From Jatrophihabitans telluris (GTDB lineage: Bacteria > Actinomycetota > Actinomycetes > Mycobacteriales > Jatrophihabitantaceae), in NCBI RefSeq assembly GCF_023516435.1, contig NZ_CP097332.1:3534001-3598000 (forward strand): 64,000 nucleotides of DNA, given 5' to 3'. Positions 19,712-28,306 of the stretch are shown here, one piece after another. Below the pieces are notes generated by a model. It had not been told where the DNA came from, ran no database searches, and saw only the letters and a program-made list of their open reading frames with translations. How positions within the stretch are numbered: the stretch's first letter is position 1; each line of letters begins with the position of its first letter. A program made the position numbers and the translations under genes.

Positions 19712-20614
19712 ATGATGGGCCGCGTGATCGACAACGCCCGCGAGCGCCCGGCGCGGGTGCCGGCCCAGGTCCTGGTGCTCGGCGGAGCAATGTCCGTCCA
19801 GTTCGGATCGGCCTTTGCCAACAAGCTCTTTCCGCTCGCGGGACCGGCCGGTGTCGTGTTCTTGCGGCTGGCCTTCGGCGCGGTCGTGCTGCTGGCGGCG
19901 GTGCGCCCGTCGTGGCGGGGCAGAACCCGCTCGGACTGGCGAGCGGTCATCGGCTTCGGAGTGATGCTCGCCGGAATGAACTGGAGTTTCTACGAGGCGC
20001 TCGACCGGACGCCGCTCGGACCAGCGGTGACCATCGAGTTCATCGGCCCGCTGGTGGTCGCGGTCCTCGGGTCCCGCCGTTGGCTGGACACCGTGTGGGT
20101 CGCGCTGGCCGGTGGCGGTGTCGCCATCCTGGGCCTGGGTGGTTCGGGGTCGGGCCAGACCGCGCTGCATCCGGCGGGCGTCGCTCTCGCCCTGCTGGCG
20201 GGCGCCTTCTGGGCCGGCTACATCATGATGAGCAAGCAGGTGGGGACTCGGTTCGCCGGACTCGACGGCCTGGCGAGCGCGCTGGTCGTGGGCAGCGTGC
20301 TGCTCGTTGTGCCCGGTGTTCTCGGCGGCGGGTCGGCGCTGCTCACGCCGCACGTCCTGCTCGGCGGACTCGCGGTGGCGATGCTGTCCTCGGTGATCCC
20401 CTACTCGCTGGAACTCACCGCCTTGCGCCGGCTGTCGGCCGCCGCGTTCGGGTTACTCATGAGCCTGGAACCCGCCGTCGCCGCGCTCGCCGGCGTTCTC
20501 GTGCTGCACCAGGCGCTGCGCCTCACGACCGCCGTCGCGATCGCGATGGTCATCGTCGCGAGCGCGGGAAGCACGCTGTTCGCTCGACGGGCGCTCCCGG
20601 CCCACATCGACTGA
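19712..20614 (+). CDS. EamA/DMT-family transporter
   Basis: A ten-helix permease of about 300 residues with two internally related five-helix EamA halves: SAFANKLFPLAGPAGVVFLRLAFGAVVL in the first, FWAGYIMMSKQ and SSVIPYSLELTALRRLSAAAFGLLMSLEPAVAALAG in the second. It resembles RhtA/YdcZ-type exporters of amino acids or other small metabolites, so export is likely but the substrate is unknown. The start is uncertain: ATG 19712 or 19715 and GTG 19688 or 19724 are all possible. It is flanked by convergent sucD and divergent DUF5336. Confidence 0.8.
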   Translation: MMGRVIDNARERPARVPAQVLVLGGAMSVQFGSAFANKLFPLAGPAGVVFLRLAFGAVVLLAAVRPSWRGRTRSDWRAVIGFGVMLAGMNWSFYEALDRTPLGPAVTIEFIGPLVVAVLGSRRWLDTVWVALAGGGVAILGLGGSGSGQTALHPAGVALALLAGAFWAGYIMMSKQVGTRFAGLDGLASALVVGSVLLVVPGVLGGGSALLTPHVLLGGLAVAMLSSVIPYSLELTALRRLSAAAFGLLMSLEPAVAALAGVLVLHQALRLTTAVAIAMVIVASAGSTLFARRALPAHID

Positions 20615-20663
20615 CCCGAGAACTCCTGCCCAGCCGAGGGTTGCGAACCCCGTCACCTCCGGA

Positions 20664-21545
20664 TCAGGCGAGCAGGTCCCGCATCAGCTGAGCGGTCTCG
20701 GACGGGGTCTTGCCGACCTTGACGCCGGCCGCCTCGAGCGCTTCCTGCTTGGCCTGGGCCGTCCCGGACGAGCCCGACACGATGGCGCCGGCATGACCCA
20801 TGGTCTTGCCCTCAGGGGCGGTGAAGCCGGCGACGTAGCCGACGACCGGCTTGCTGACGTGTTCGGAGATGAAGGCCGCGGCCCGCTCCTCGGCGTCGCC
20901 ACCGATCTCACCGATCATGACGATCGCGGCGGTCTCGGGATCGGCCTCGAAGGCGGCCAGGCAGTCGATGTGGGTGGTGCCGATGACCGGATCGCCGCCG
21001 ATGCCGACCGCCGAGGAGAAGCCGATGTCACGCAGCTCGAACATCATCTGGTACGTCAGCGTGCCGGACTTCGACACCAGGCCGATGCGGCCCGGACCGG
21101 TGATGTCGGCCGGGATGATGCCCGCGTTGGACTTGCCCGGGCTGATCAGGCCGGGGCAGTTCGGACCGATGATGCGGGTCTTCTGTCCCTTGGCGACGTT
21201 GTAGGCCCACGCCTTGGTCGAATCGTGGACGGGCACGCCCTCGGTGATGACCACGGCCAGCTCGATCTCGGCGTCGATGGCCTCGATCATGGCGTCTTTG
21301 GTGAAGGGCGGCGGGACGAACAGGACCGATACGTTCGCGCCGGTCTGGGCCATCGCGTCGGCGACGGTTCCGAAGACGGGTACGGACACCCCGTCCACGT
21401 CGACCTTCTCCCCCGCCTTACGCGGGTTCACGCCACCGACGATCTCGGTGCCCGAAGCCAGCATCCGGCGGGTGTGCTTCATACCCTCGGAGCCGGTCAT
21501 GCCCTGGACGATGACCTTGGAGTTCTCGTTCAGAAAGATTGCCAT
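20664..21545 (-). CDS. sucD: succinyl-CoA ligase, alpha subunit
   Basis: A 293-residue alpha subunit of succinyl-CoA synthetase. The CoA-binding Rossmann region reads [32 protein letters not shown] and KSGTLTYQ follow, and [13 protein letters not shown] carries the His phosphorylated during catalysis. The start is ATG 21545, 14 bp after the sucC stop. With sucC it makes ATP or GTP from succinyl-CoA in the TCA cycle. Confidence 0.97.
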   Translation of the reverse strand: MAIFLNENSKVIVQGMTGSEGMKHTRRMLASGTEIVGGVNPRKAGEKVDVDGVSVPVFGTVADAMAQTGANVSVLFVPPPFTKDAMIEAIDAEIELAVVITEGVPVHDSTKAWAYNVAKGQKTRIIGPNCPGLISPGKSNAGIIPADITGPGRIGLVSKSGTLTYQMMFELRDIGFSSAVGIGGDPVIGTTHIDCLAAFEADPETAAIVMIGEIGGDAEERAAAFISEHVSKPVVGYVAGFTAPEGKTMGHAGAIVSGSSGTAQAKQEALEAAGVKVGKTPSETAQLMRDLLA

Positions 21546-21559
21546 CGAAGTTCAGTCCC

Positions 21560-22729
21560 TTACGCGGCGGAGTGCGCGAGTTCGGCAGCCTTGTCGGCTG
21601 CGGCGTCCATGGTGTCGGCCAGCGTGACGAGCGGGTGCGCGGCCTCGTTGAGGATGCGCCGCCCTTCCTCGACGTTGTTGCCGTCGAGCCGGACGACCAG
21701 CGGCTTGGTGGCCGAGTCGCCGAGCATGCCCAGTGCGGTGACGATGCCGTTGGCGACCGCGTCGCAGGAGGTGATGCCGCCGAAGACGTTGACGAACACG
21801 GATCGGACGGACGGGTCGCCCAGGATGATCTCCAGCCCGTTGGCCATCACCTCGGCCGAGGCGCCGCCGCCGATGTCGAGGAAGTTGGCCGGCTTCACCC
21901 CGCCGTGCCGCTCGCCGGCGTAGGCGACGACGTCCAGCGTCGACATGACCAGCCCGGCGCCGTTACCGATGATGCCGACCTCACCGTCGAGCTTGACGTA
22001 GTTGAGGTGTTTGGCCTTGGCCTTGGCCTCGAGCGGGTCGGCCGCGTCCTTGTCCTCCAGATCAGCGTTGCCGGCCTGTCGGAAGTTGGCGTTCTCGTCC
22101 AGGGAGACCTTGCCGTCCAGGGCGAGCACGTCACCGGAGGCCACCCGGGCCAGCGGGTTGATCTCGACCAGGGTCGCGTCCTGCTGGACGAAGGTCTCCC
22201 ACAGCTGCACGACGGTGTCGGAGGTGGACTCGATGACCTCGGCGGGGAAGTTGGCCTTGGTGAGGATCTCCGTCGCCAGGGCCTTGTCCACGCCGACCGT
22301 GGCGTCGATGGGAATCCGGGCCAGCGCCTCGGGACGTTCGACGGCCAGTTCCTCGATCTCCATCCCGCCCTCGGCCGACGCCATGGCCAGGAACGTGCGG
22401 TTGGAGCGGTCGAGCAGGAAGGAGAAGTAGTACTCCGTCTCGATCTGCGCGCCGGGATCGACCAGGACCCGGTGCACGGTGTGGCCCTTGATGTCCATGC
22501 CCAGGATCGCCTCGGCCGCTGCCCGCGCGTCCGCCGGCGTCTTGGCCACCTTCACGCCGCCGGCCTTGCCCCGGCCGCCCACCTTGACCTGGGCCTTGAC
22601 CACGGTGACGCCGCCGAGCCGTTCGGCCACGGCCTGCGCCTCGTCGGGAGTATCGGCGATCTCGCCGAGGCCCACCGGGACACCGTGCGCGGCGAACAAC
22701 TGCTTCGCCTGATATTCGAACAGATCCAC
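21560..22729 (-). CDS. sucC: succinyl-CoA ligase, beta subunit
   Basis: A 389-residue beta subunit with an ATP-grasp domain. It opens [37 protein letters not shown] binds nucleotide, [20 protein letters not shown] supplies metal ligands, and NIFGGI-type residues ([18 protein letters not shown]) mark the C-terminal ligase domain. The start is ATG 22729. It is first in the sucCD operon; the 296 bp upstream hold its promoter back to back with that of the lipase gene. Confidence 0.97.
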   Translation of the reverse strand: MDLFEYQAKQLFAAHGVPVGLGEIADTPDEAQAVAERLGGVTVVKAQVKVGGRGKAGGVKVAKTPADARAAAEAILGMDIKGHTVHRVLVDPGAQIETEYYFSFLLDRSNRTFLAMASAEGGMEIEELAVERPEALARIPIDATVGVDKALATEILTKANFPAEVIESTSDTVVQLWETFVQQDATLVEINPLARVASGDVLALDGKVSLDENANFRQAGNADLEDKDAADPLEAKAKAKHLNYVKLDGEVGIIGNGAGLVMSTLDVVAYAGERHGGVKPANFLDIGGGASAEVMANGLEIILGDPSVRSVFVNVFGGITSCDAVANGIVTALGMLGDSATKPLVVRLDGNNVEEGRRILNEAAHPLVTLADTMDAAADKAAELAHSAA

Positions 22730-22901
22730 AGGTTTTTCCGTTCTTCTGGCCCGGATTCTCTTACCGCCCGGGCGGCGCCGAAAGTCAGGCTAGCCCGTCC
22801 TGCGGCCCGACCGTAGGGGTTGGGAGCGTGACCTTCGCCAACCGAGCGGCGTACGTCACTGCCGCACGTCGAAACCGGCACCATGAGCGGGTGAGGTGTA
22901 G

Positions 22902-22931
22902 TTGAGTATGCAAGGGCTTGGCGTCTGTAAT
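22902..22931 (+). promoter_or_regulatory. candidate sigma70-type promoter
   Basis: TTGAGT (22902-22907) and TGTAAT (22926-22931) are spaced by 18 bp in an otherwise GC-rich gap, and point toward the lipase gene starting at 23026. This would give an untranslated leader of about 85 nt. Motif match only. Confidence 0.4.
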
Positions 22932-23025
22932 CGCCTGCCGATGGGAATGCTGACGGTCAGGGCCCGTCAGCGCGACCCACCAACCGTGTCAACGGCCAGG
23001 CCGGCCGACCGAGGAAGGAGCCACA

Positions 23026-23997
23026 GTGGCGTTCGACACGATTCGCCGGTTGCCCTCCGACGCGCTCGGACACGGGCTGTTCGCGGTCAAGGAACTCGGT
23101 TCGATCGCGGCCCACGTCGCCCGGTACCCGGCGGGTGTCCTGGCCGAGCGCGATCCGGTCGACGACCCGCGGCACCGGACCGACGTCCTGTCGCCGCTGA
23201 GCCGCGGCCTGATCCTGGCTGATCTGGAAGCGGCCGGCACCCCGGTCGTGCTGGTCCACGGCATCGTCGACAACCGCGCCGCGTTCGCCGTGCTCCGGCG
23301 CGCGCTGCGCAATCGCGGCTACGGCCGGATCTCCACCGTCAACTACTCGCCACTGACCTCCGACATCCGCCGCGCGGCCGCGCACCTGGCCCGGCACGTC
23401 GAACGGGTGTGCGCGCAGAGCGGCTACGAGCAGGTGTTCGTCGTGGGCCATTCGCTCGGCGGCGTCATCGCTCGCTATTACGTCCAGCGCCTGGGCGGCG
23501 ACGCCCGGGTGAACACGGTGGTCACGCTCGGCTCACCCCACGCCGGGACCCAGACCGCCCGGTTGCTGCCGGTCGGCGTCGCCCGGCAGTTGCGCCCCGG
23601 CTCAGCGGTCATGACCGAGCTTGCCGCCCCCGCGGAGTGCCGCTCGCGGTTCGTGGCGATCTATTCCGACCGGGACGAGATCGTCGTACCGCATCGAAGC
23701 GCAGCGCTGGAACATCCGGACCTGTCCGTGACGCAGATCAAGGTTCACCGCGTCGGGCACCTGGCCCTGCTGACCGACCAGAAGGTGGCCCAGACGGTGG
23801 CCGAGGCACTCATCGCCCGCGAGCGCGATGCTGGGGAACACTGCCTCACAGAATCCGACAGAAACCACCAACCGGACGCGGATGAGAGCGTGGCCAGGAC
23901 CGGCCGGCTCGCCCGGTTAATTCGATATGAACGTAGGGACACGAGTTTGCACAGGACGGAAGCACTGGGTTACGGTTCGGCAACGCCGCGCCCGTGA
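23026..23997 (+). CDS. lipase/esterase-like alpha/beta hydrolase
   Basis: A 323-residue hydrolase. TPVVLVHGIVDN is the oxyanion strand, VVGHSLGGVIARYY the nucleophile elbow (Ser near residue 143), then SDRDEIV (Asp) and HRVGHLALL (His). TLGSPHAGTQTA is typical of triacylglycerol-lipase/PGAP1-like proteins. No export signal is visible, although the N-terminus contains amphipathic stretches. The GTG at 23026 follows AGGAAGGAG at good spacing. The last 45 residues are polar and dispensable-looking. Substrate unknown. Confidence 0.8.
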   Translation: MAFDTIRRLPSDALGHGLFAVKELGSIAAHVARYPAGVLAERDPVDDPRHRTDVLSPLSRGLILADLEAAGTPVVLVHGIVDNRAAFAVLRRALRNRGYGRISTVNYSPLTSDIRRAAAHLARHVERVCAQSGYEQVFVVGHSLGGVIARYYVQRLGGDARVNTVVTLGSPHAGTQTARLLPVGVARQLRPGSAVMTELAAPAECRSRFVAIYSDRDEIVVPHRSAALEHPDLSVTQIKVHRVGHLALLTDQKVAQTVAEALIARERDAGEHCLTESDRNHQPDADESVARTGRLARLIRYERRDTSLHRTEALGYGSATPRP

Positions 23998-24095
23998 CCA
24001 CGTCTCCGACCCCCTGGAGACGCCCCGATCTCTGAGGCCGGCGAGCAGCCGACGCACAGCGCTGGAACAACAGCGCGCGGAGACAGGAGAACTGG

Positions 24096-25325
24096 GTGGG
24101 CCGTCATAACGCGCCTGAAAGCTCACCCTCCGCACCGGACGCCCTGACCCGCGTCCTCCAGTTCGACGCTCCTTCCCCGAGCGGATCGATGACCCTCGCC
24201 CCGACGACCTCCAGCTCGTCGACGTCCACCCCGATCGCAGCCCCGGCTATCCCGCCGGCCATCCCGCCCGCGCTCTCCGAACTGGACACCACCGCCGAAC
24301 TCCGCGCCGTCGCCGCCGTCGAGGCCGAAGTCGCCTCCGCCGTCGAGTTGGCGACGTGCATCACCGAGGACGGCCCGCTCGATTCCGTCACCACCGCCGA
24401 ACTGCGCGCGATCTCGGCCTCGGACTTCATCGCCGCCCGCTACGCAACCTGCCCGCCACCGCGCCGGACCCGAGCGGCCGAGCGGGCCTACCGGCGACGA
24501 CCGGCCTGGCGTCGCTCGCCCGCGATCCCCGCGGTCGCCGCGGCCCTGGCCGTCCTGGGGGTGGCGGACGCGATTCACCTGGTGGCCCTCAACGGCTCGG
24601 CCGGCGCAAGAACGAAGTCCGCCTCAGCCGCGGTGGACCTCAGCGCGCTGTTGCCAGCGGGAAGCCCCCGCAACGGGCAGCAGAGCACCAGCGCCCAGTC
24701 CGCCACCGGAACCGGCTCCACAGCCACCGGTAATTCCGACTCCGACTCCGACCCGACCCTGAGCACCGCCGCGCAACGGGTCTCGCGCAGTAAGCGCACC
24801 CTGCGCACGAGCTCCCCCGATGCCTCGGCGCTGCCGGCGCGGCCCACGTTGCCCAAGATCCAGCCCGGCAAGACTGTCCTCGGCACGTGGGTGCGCCCCA
24901 GCGCCGGCGGTGAGTCCTCGTGCTTCTGCATGCGCTGGGGTGTCATGCACGATGGCGTCGATCTCGCCGGGCCACTCGGCTCGGCCATCGTCGCCGTGGG
25001 CGACGGGGTGGTCGTCGCGGCCGGCCCCGCCCAAGGCTTCGGACACTGGATCGTCATCCAGCACAGCAACGGGGACGTGTCGGTCTACGGGCACATGTAC
25101 ACCGTCGACGTCAGCGTCGGCGAGCACGTCAAGGCCGGGCAGCACATCGCCGACATCGGCGCCGACGGGCAGTCCACCGGCCCGCACCTGCACTTCGGCA
25201 TCAAGGTCGGGCTCGCACCGGGCGCGTCCGAGGCTCAGGTGCTCAACGGCGGAAAATATATCGATCCGGTCCCGTGGCTGAAGGCTCGTGGCATCGACGT
25301 GGGACCGTATAACCCGAACGCCTGA
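24096..25325 (+). CDS. membrane-anchored M23 (LytM) peptidase
   Basis: A 409-residue protein. A cytoplasmic Ala/Thr/Ser-rich region leads to a basic patch and a single membrane helix at about 147-168 (SPAIPAVAAALAVLGVADAI). A Ser/Thr-rich linker follows, then a LytM domain from about 265. Zinc ligands are present: His285 and Asp289 in HDGVDLAGP and the pair in GPHLHFGI near 364, with GHMYT in between. It is predicted to cut peptidoglycan cross-bridges outside the membrane. GTG 24096 is preceded by AGGAG. It is positionally equivalent to M. tuberculosis Rv0950c. Confidence 0.87.
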   Translation: MGRHNAPESSPSAPDALTRVLQFDAPSPSGSMTLAPTTSSSSTSTPIAAPAIPPAIPPALSELDTTAELRAVAAVEAEVASAVELATCITEDGPLDSVTTAELRAISASDFIAARYATCPPPRRTRAAERAYRRRPAWRRSPAIPAVAAALAVLGVADAIHLVALNGSAGARTKSASAAVDLSALLPAGSPRNGQQSTSAQSATGTGSTATGNSDSDSDPTLSTAAQRVSRSKRTLRTSSPDASALPARPTLPKIQPGKTVLGTWVRPSAGGESSCFCMRWGVMHDGVDLAGPLGSAIVAVGDGVVVAAGPAQGFGHWIVIQHSNGDVSVYGHMYTVDVSVGEHVKAGQHIADIGADGQSTGPHLHFGIKVGLAPGASEAQVLNGGKYIDPVPWLKARGIDVGPYNPNA

Positions 25326-25362
25326 TCCCGGCGCCGTCCTGCCCGCTTGGAGTAACGCTCAC

Positions 25363-26697
25363 ATGGTCGCTTCGACGACACCTCTTGCGTCGTCCGCGGC
25401 GCAGCGGCCCCGTCGTCGGGACCTGCTCTCTCGCCTGCCCGCCCTGCCACTGCCCGAGGCGATCATCGCCGGCGACCGCTCGGCCATCGCCGCACGCTGG
25501 GTGCTGTCCCGTGCGCTGACGCTGTCGGTCCTGACGTTCGTGCAGGAGGGCAACGTCGCCGGCGACGTCCGCTACTACGCTCACAGCCTGCATCAGCTCT
25601 TCGCCGGCGGCAGCCTGCACGACACTTTGCAGGAGTACCCGCTGCCGGTGCTCGCCCTGCTGGTACCGCAGTTCATGCTCGGCCTGCTCAACGAGGTCGC
25701 GTTCATGATCCTGTTCGTGCTGTCGATGCTCGCTGTCGACGCCGCGTTCACCGGTTTCCTGTGGCGCGGCGACGGACGGCACCGCGGGGACGCGACCAAT
25801 CTCTGGCTCTGGTTCGTGCCCGCCATCGGCCCACTGGCCTACTTCCGCTTCGACCTCGTCCCGGCCATGCTCGCGGGCGGGGCAGTGCTGGCCGCGGTGC
25901 GCCGCCCAGCCCTGGCGGGAGCGTTGACGGCTCTGGGCGCCTCTCTGAAACTCTGGCCCGCGGTGATGCTGCCGGTGTTCCTGATCCGCCGGAACGACCG
26001 GCGCGCCGTGCTGACCGGGTTCTTCTCCACCGGTGTCGGGATCGCCCTGGTCTCCCTCGCCGTCGGCGGATTCCATCGGCTGCTCTCCCCGTTGCAGTGG
26101 CAATCGGCCCGTGGGCTGCAGATCGAGGCGGTGAGCGCGACCCCGCTGATGATGGCCCGGCTGTTCCATCACGCCACGTGGGATGTGCACATGTCCCGGT
26201 ACAAGGCCTTCGAGTTGTTCGGACCAGGGGTGCGGCTGTTCGGCGCGATCTCCTCGACGCTCACCGTGGCCGGCGGCGCCCTGCTCGTCCTGCTGTGGTG
26301 GCGTGCGCACAAACACCCGGCCGCGTCGGCGGAGATGCTGGGCTGGCTGTTCCTCTCGACCGCGCTGATCGTGACGGTGACCAACAAGACCCTGAGCCCG
26401 CAGTATCTGCTGTGGCTGGGTGGTCCGACGGCGGCTTTGGCCGTGCGCGCGCGGGCCAACTCCGCCGTGCGGCGCTTCAGCCGGGTCCTGCTGGTGACCG
26501 CAATACTCACGCAGCTGGAGTTCCCGATCGGGTACCGGTCCATCACGACCAACATGTTCAGTTCCCCGCTGTGGACGTCGGTGCTCGCGGTGCGCAACGT
26601 CCTGCTGATCTGGCTGACCTGGTACGCCGTGCAGCAGGTGTGGCGACTGTCGAAGCCCGGGTCGGGGAACGAGGACACCGCCGGCGAGCTGAGCTGA
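25363..26697 (+). CDS. GT87-like polytopic glycosyltransferase
   Basis: A 444-residue membrane protein with roughly ten helices. It has the GT-C plan of GT87/DUF2029 polyprenyl-phosphate-mannose-dependent mannosyltransferases: an early loop with EGNVAGDVRYYAHSLHQLFAGG, where the acidic residue is a candidate catalytic base, and QEYPLPVLALL next to it. Late in the protein VTNKTLSPQYLLWL resembles the conserved SP(Q)Y motif of the family. Substrate is probably a cell-wall glycan (inference). ATG 25363 follows GGAG. The next gene starts one base after its stop. Confidence 0.75.
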   Translation: MVASTTPLASSAAQRPRRRDLLSRLPALPLPEAIIAGDRSAIAARWVLSRALTLSVLTFVQEGNVAGDVRYYAHSLHQLFAGGSLHDTLQEYPLPVLALLVPQFMLGLLNEVAFMILFVLSMLAVDAAFTGFLWRGDGRHRGDATNLWLWFVPAIGPLAYFRFDLVPAMLAGGAVLAAVRRPALAGALTALGASLKLWPAVMLPVFLIRRNDRRAVLTGFFSTGVGIALVSLAVGGFHRLLSPLQWQSARGLQIEAVSATPLMMARLFHHATWDVHMSRYKAFELFGPGVRLFGAISSTLTVAGGALLVLLWWRAHKHPAASAEMLGWLFLSTALIVTVTNKTLSPQYLLWLGGPTAALAVRARANSAVRRFSRVLLVTAILTQLEFPIGYRSITTNMFSSPLWTSVLAVRNVLLIWLTWYAVQQVWRLSKPGSGNEDTAGELS

Positions 26698-26698
26698 G

Positions 26699-28198
26699 TT
26701 GCGCCGTCTGATCAGGCGGCTGCCGGTGCCGCTGTGGGCTCTGACGCTGCTCACCTTCGGGGTCTACGCCGGTTTCGCGCTGCTGCGCCACCGGCAGTTC
26801 GGGACGGCCGGCTACGACCTGGGCATCTTCGATCAGGCGGTGCGCCGCTACGCCCACCTGCAAGCGCCGATGGTGCCGTTGAAGGGTTCGGGCTACAACA
26901 TCTTCGGCGATCACTTCCACCCGATCATCGCGCTCGCCGCGCCGTTCTACTGGATCTGGGACTCACCCCAGACGCTGCTCGTCGTCCAAGCCGCTCTGAT
27001 CGCGATATCCGTGCCGGTCGTCTATCGCTTCGCCCACCGGCGGACCAGCAGCCGGATGAGCCTAATCATCTGCGGCTCCTACGGGTTCAGCTGGGCCTTT
27101 CAGACGATGGTCAACTTCAACTTCCATGAGGTCGCGTTCGGGGTACCGCTGCTGGCGCTGGCCATCGACGCCCTTGATCGCCAGGACGACCGCCAGCTGT
27201 TCCTCTTCAGCGGCGCGCTCCTGTTCGTCCGGGAGGACATGGGGGTACTGGTCCTGCTCATCGGCATCCTCCGCACGGTTCGCGGCGGCCTACGTCCCTG
27301 GGGCGGGGCCCGGCGCCGGCTGCCCGGCCTGGTCCTCATCGGGGCCGGGGTGGCCATGTATGAGGTGGCCACCGGGCTGGTCCTGCCGCACTTCTCGCCC
27401 ACCGGGACGTTCGCCTACTGGCAGTACGGGCCGACGTTGGGGGCGAACCTGTCCGATGCCGCCGTGCGCAGTCTCACCCACCCCTGGCATGTGATCGATC
27501 TGTTCTTCAGCCCGAAGGTGAAAACCGAGACCCTGCTCTACTTCCTCCTTCCGCTGTTGTTACTGCCTCTGCGTTCCCGCTACTCATGGCTCGCCCTGCC
27601 CCTGCTCGCGCAGCGCTTCTTCGAGCCCACCGACCGGCGATTGCTGTGGGAACCGCACTATCACTACAACGCTCTGCCCTGGGTCGTACTCGTCCTGGCG
27701 ATGGTCGACGGGGCGGCGCGACTGTCGTGGTTCGACCGCGCGCGGGCCCGCACCCTGCTGGCCGGCGTGCTCGTCCTCGTCCCCGTCGTCCTGGTCGCCT
27801 TCGTGCCCGACGTCGCGCCCCTGCACTCGGCGATCACCGGCAAGCTGTACCGGCTCGACCCGCAGATGAGGGCGCAGGCGGCCACGGTGGCGCGAATCCC
27901 GGCCCACGTCTGTGTGGCCGCCGACGACCGGATCGCCGGGCATCTGACCGGCCGGGACTGGGTCACGATTCCGGGCCTGGTCGACTACCGCCGCATCGAC
28001 CTGGTCGTGCTCGACCTGTCACAGAAGGATGTCGGCGGCAACCTGGGGCCGCCCGCGGGCGCCGAGCTGGCCATCGTGGTCCGACGAGGTTTTCACCTGG
28101 TGTTCGTGGCCAACGGGACACTGGAGATCTGGCAGTCGCCCAGCTACACCGGTCCGTCTTCGGCGTGCGGACCGCTGTCGGCGGGCAAGCCTTCCTAG
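26699..28198 (+). CDS. DUF2079 polytopic membrane protein
   Basis: A 499-residue protein with about ten membrane helices, assigned to DUF2079 from YDLGIFDQAVRRYAH, GDHFHPIIALAAPFYWIW and FNFHEVAFGVPLLALAID. The HFHP and FHE motifs lie on predicted extracytoplasmic loops. The family is GT-C-like by topology and is often linked to cell-envelope glycans, but no activity is established. TTG 26699 is the apparent start, placed one base after the preceding stop, so the pair is surely co-transcribed and probably coupled. Confidence 0.75.
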   Translation: MRRLIRRLPVPLWALTLLTFGVYAGFALLRHRQFGTAGYDLGIFDQAVRRYAHLQAPMVPLKGSGYNIFGDHFHPIIALAAPFYWIWDSPQTLLVVQAALIAISVPVVYRFAHRRTSSRMSLIICGSYGFSWAFQTMVNFNFHEVAFGVPLLALAIDALDRQDDRQLFLFSGALLFVREDMGVLVLLIGILRTVRGGLRPWGGARRRLPGLVLIGAGVAMYEVATGLVLPHFSPTGTFAYWQYGPTLGANLSDAAVRSLTHPWHVIDLFFSPKVKTETLLYFLLPLLLLPLRSRYSWLALPLLAQRFFEPTDRRLLWEPHYHYNALPWVVLVLAMVDGAARLSWFDRARARTLLAGVLVLVPVVLVAFVPDVAPLHSAITGKLYRLDPQMRAQAATVARIPAHVCVAADDRIAGHLTGRDWVTIPGLVDYRRIDLVVLDLSQKDVGGNLGPPAGAELAIVVRRGFHLVFVANGTLEIWQSPSYTGPSSACGPLSAGKPS

Positions 28199-28306
28199 CA
28201 GCTCCGACGGCTCCGGCAGCACCCGCGCACCAGCAGCGAGCACCGAGCACCGAGCACCAGCGACGGGCCGTTTGCCGGTTGTCCGGCCGGCGGTGCCGGC
28301 GGTCGG

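Noticed and set aside
23998-24095. Possible c-di-AMP (ydaO-type) riboswitch ahead of the LytM gene
   Set aside because: Such genes often carry one in actinomycetes and a 7-bp hairpin is present (24001-24022), but the conserved core segments could not be found. A covariance-model search would settle it.
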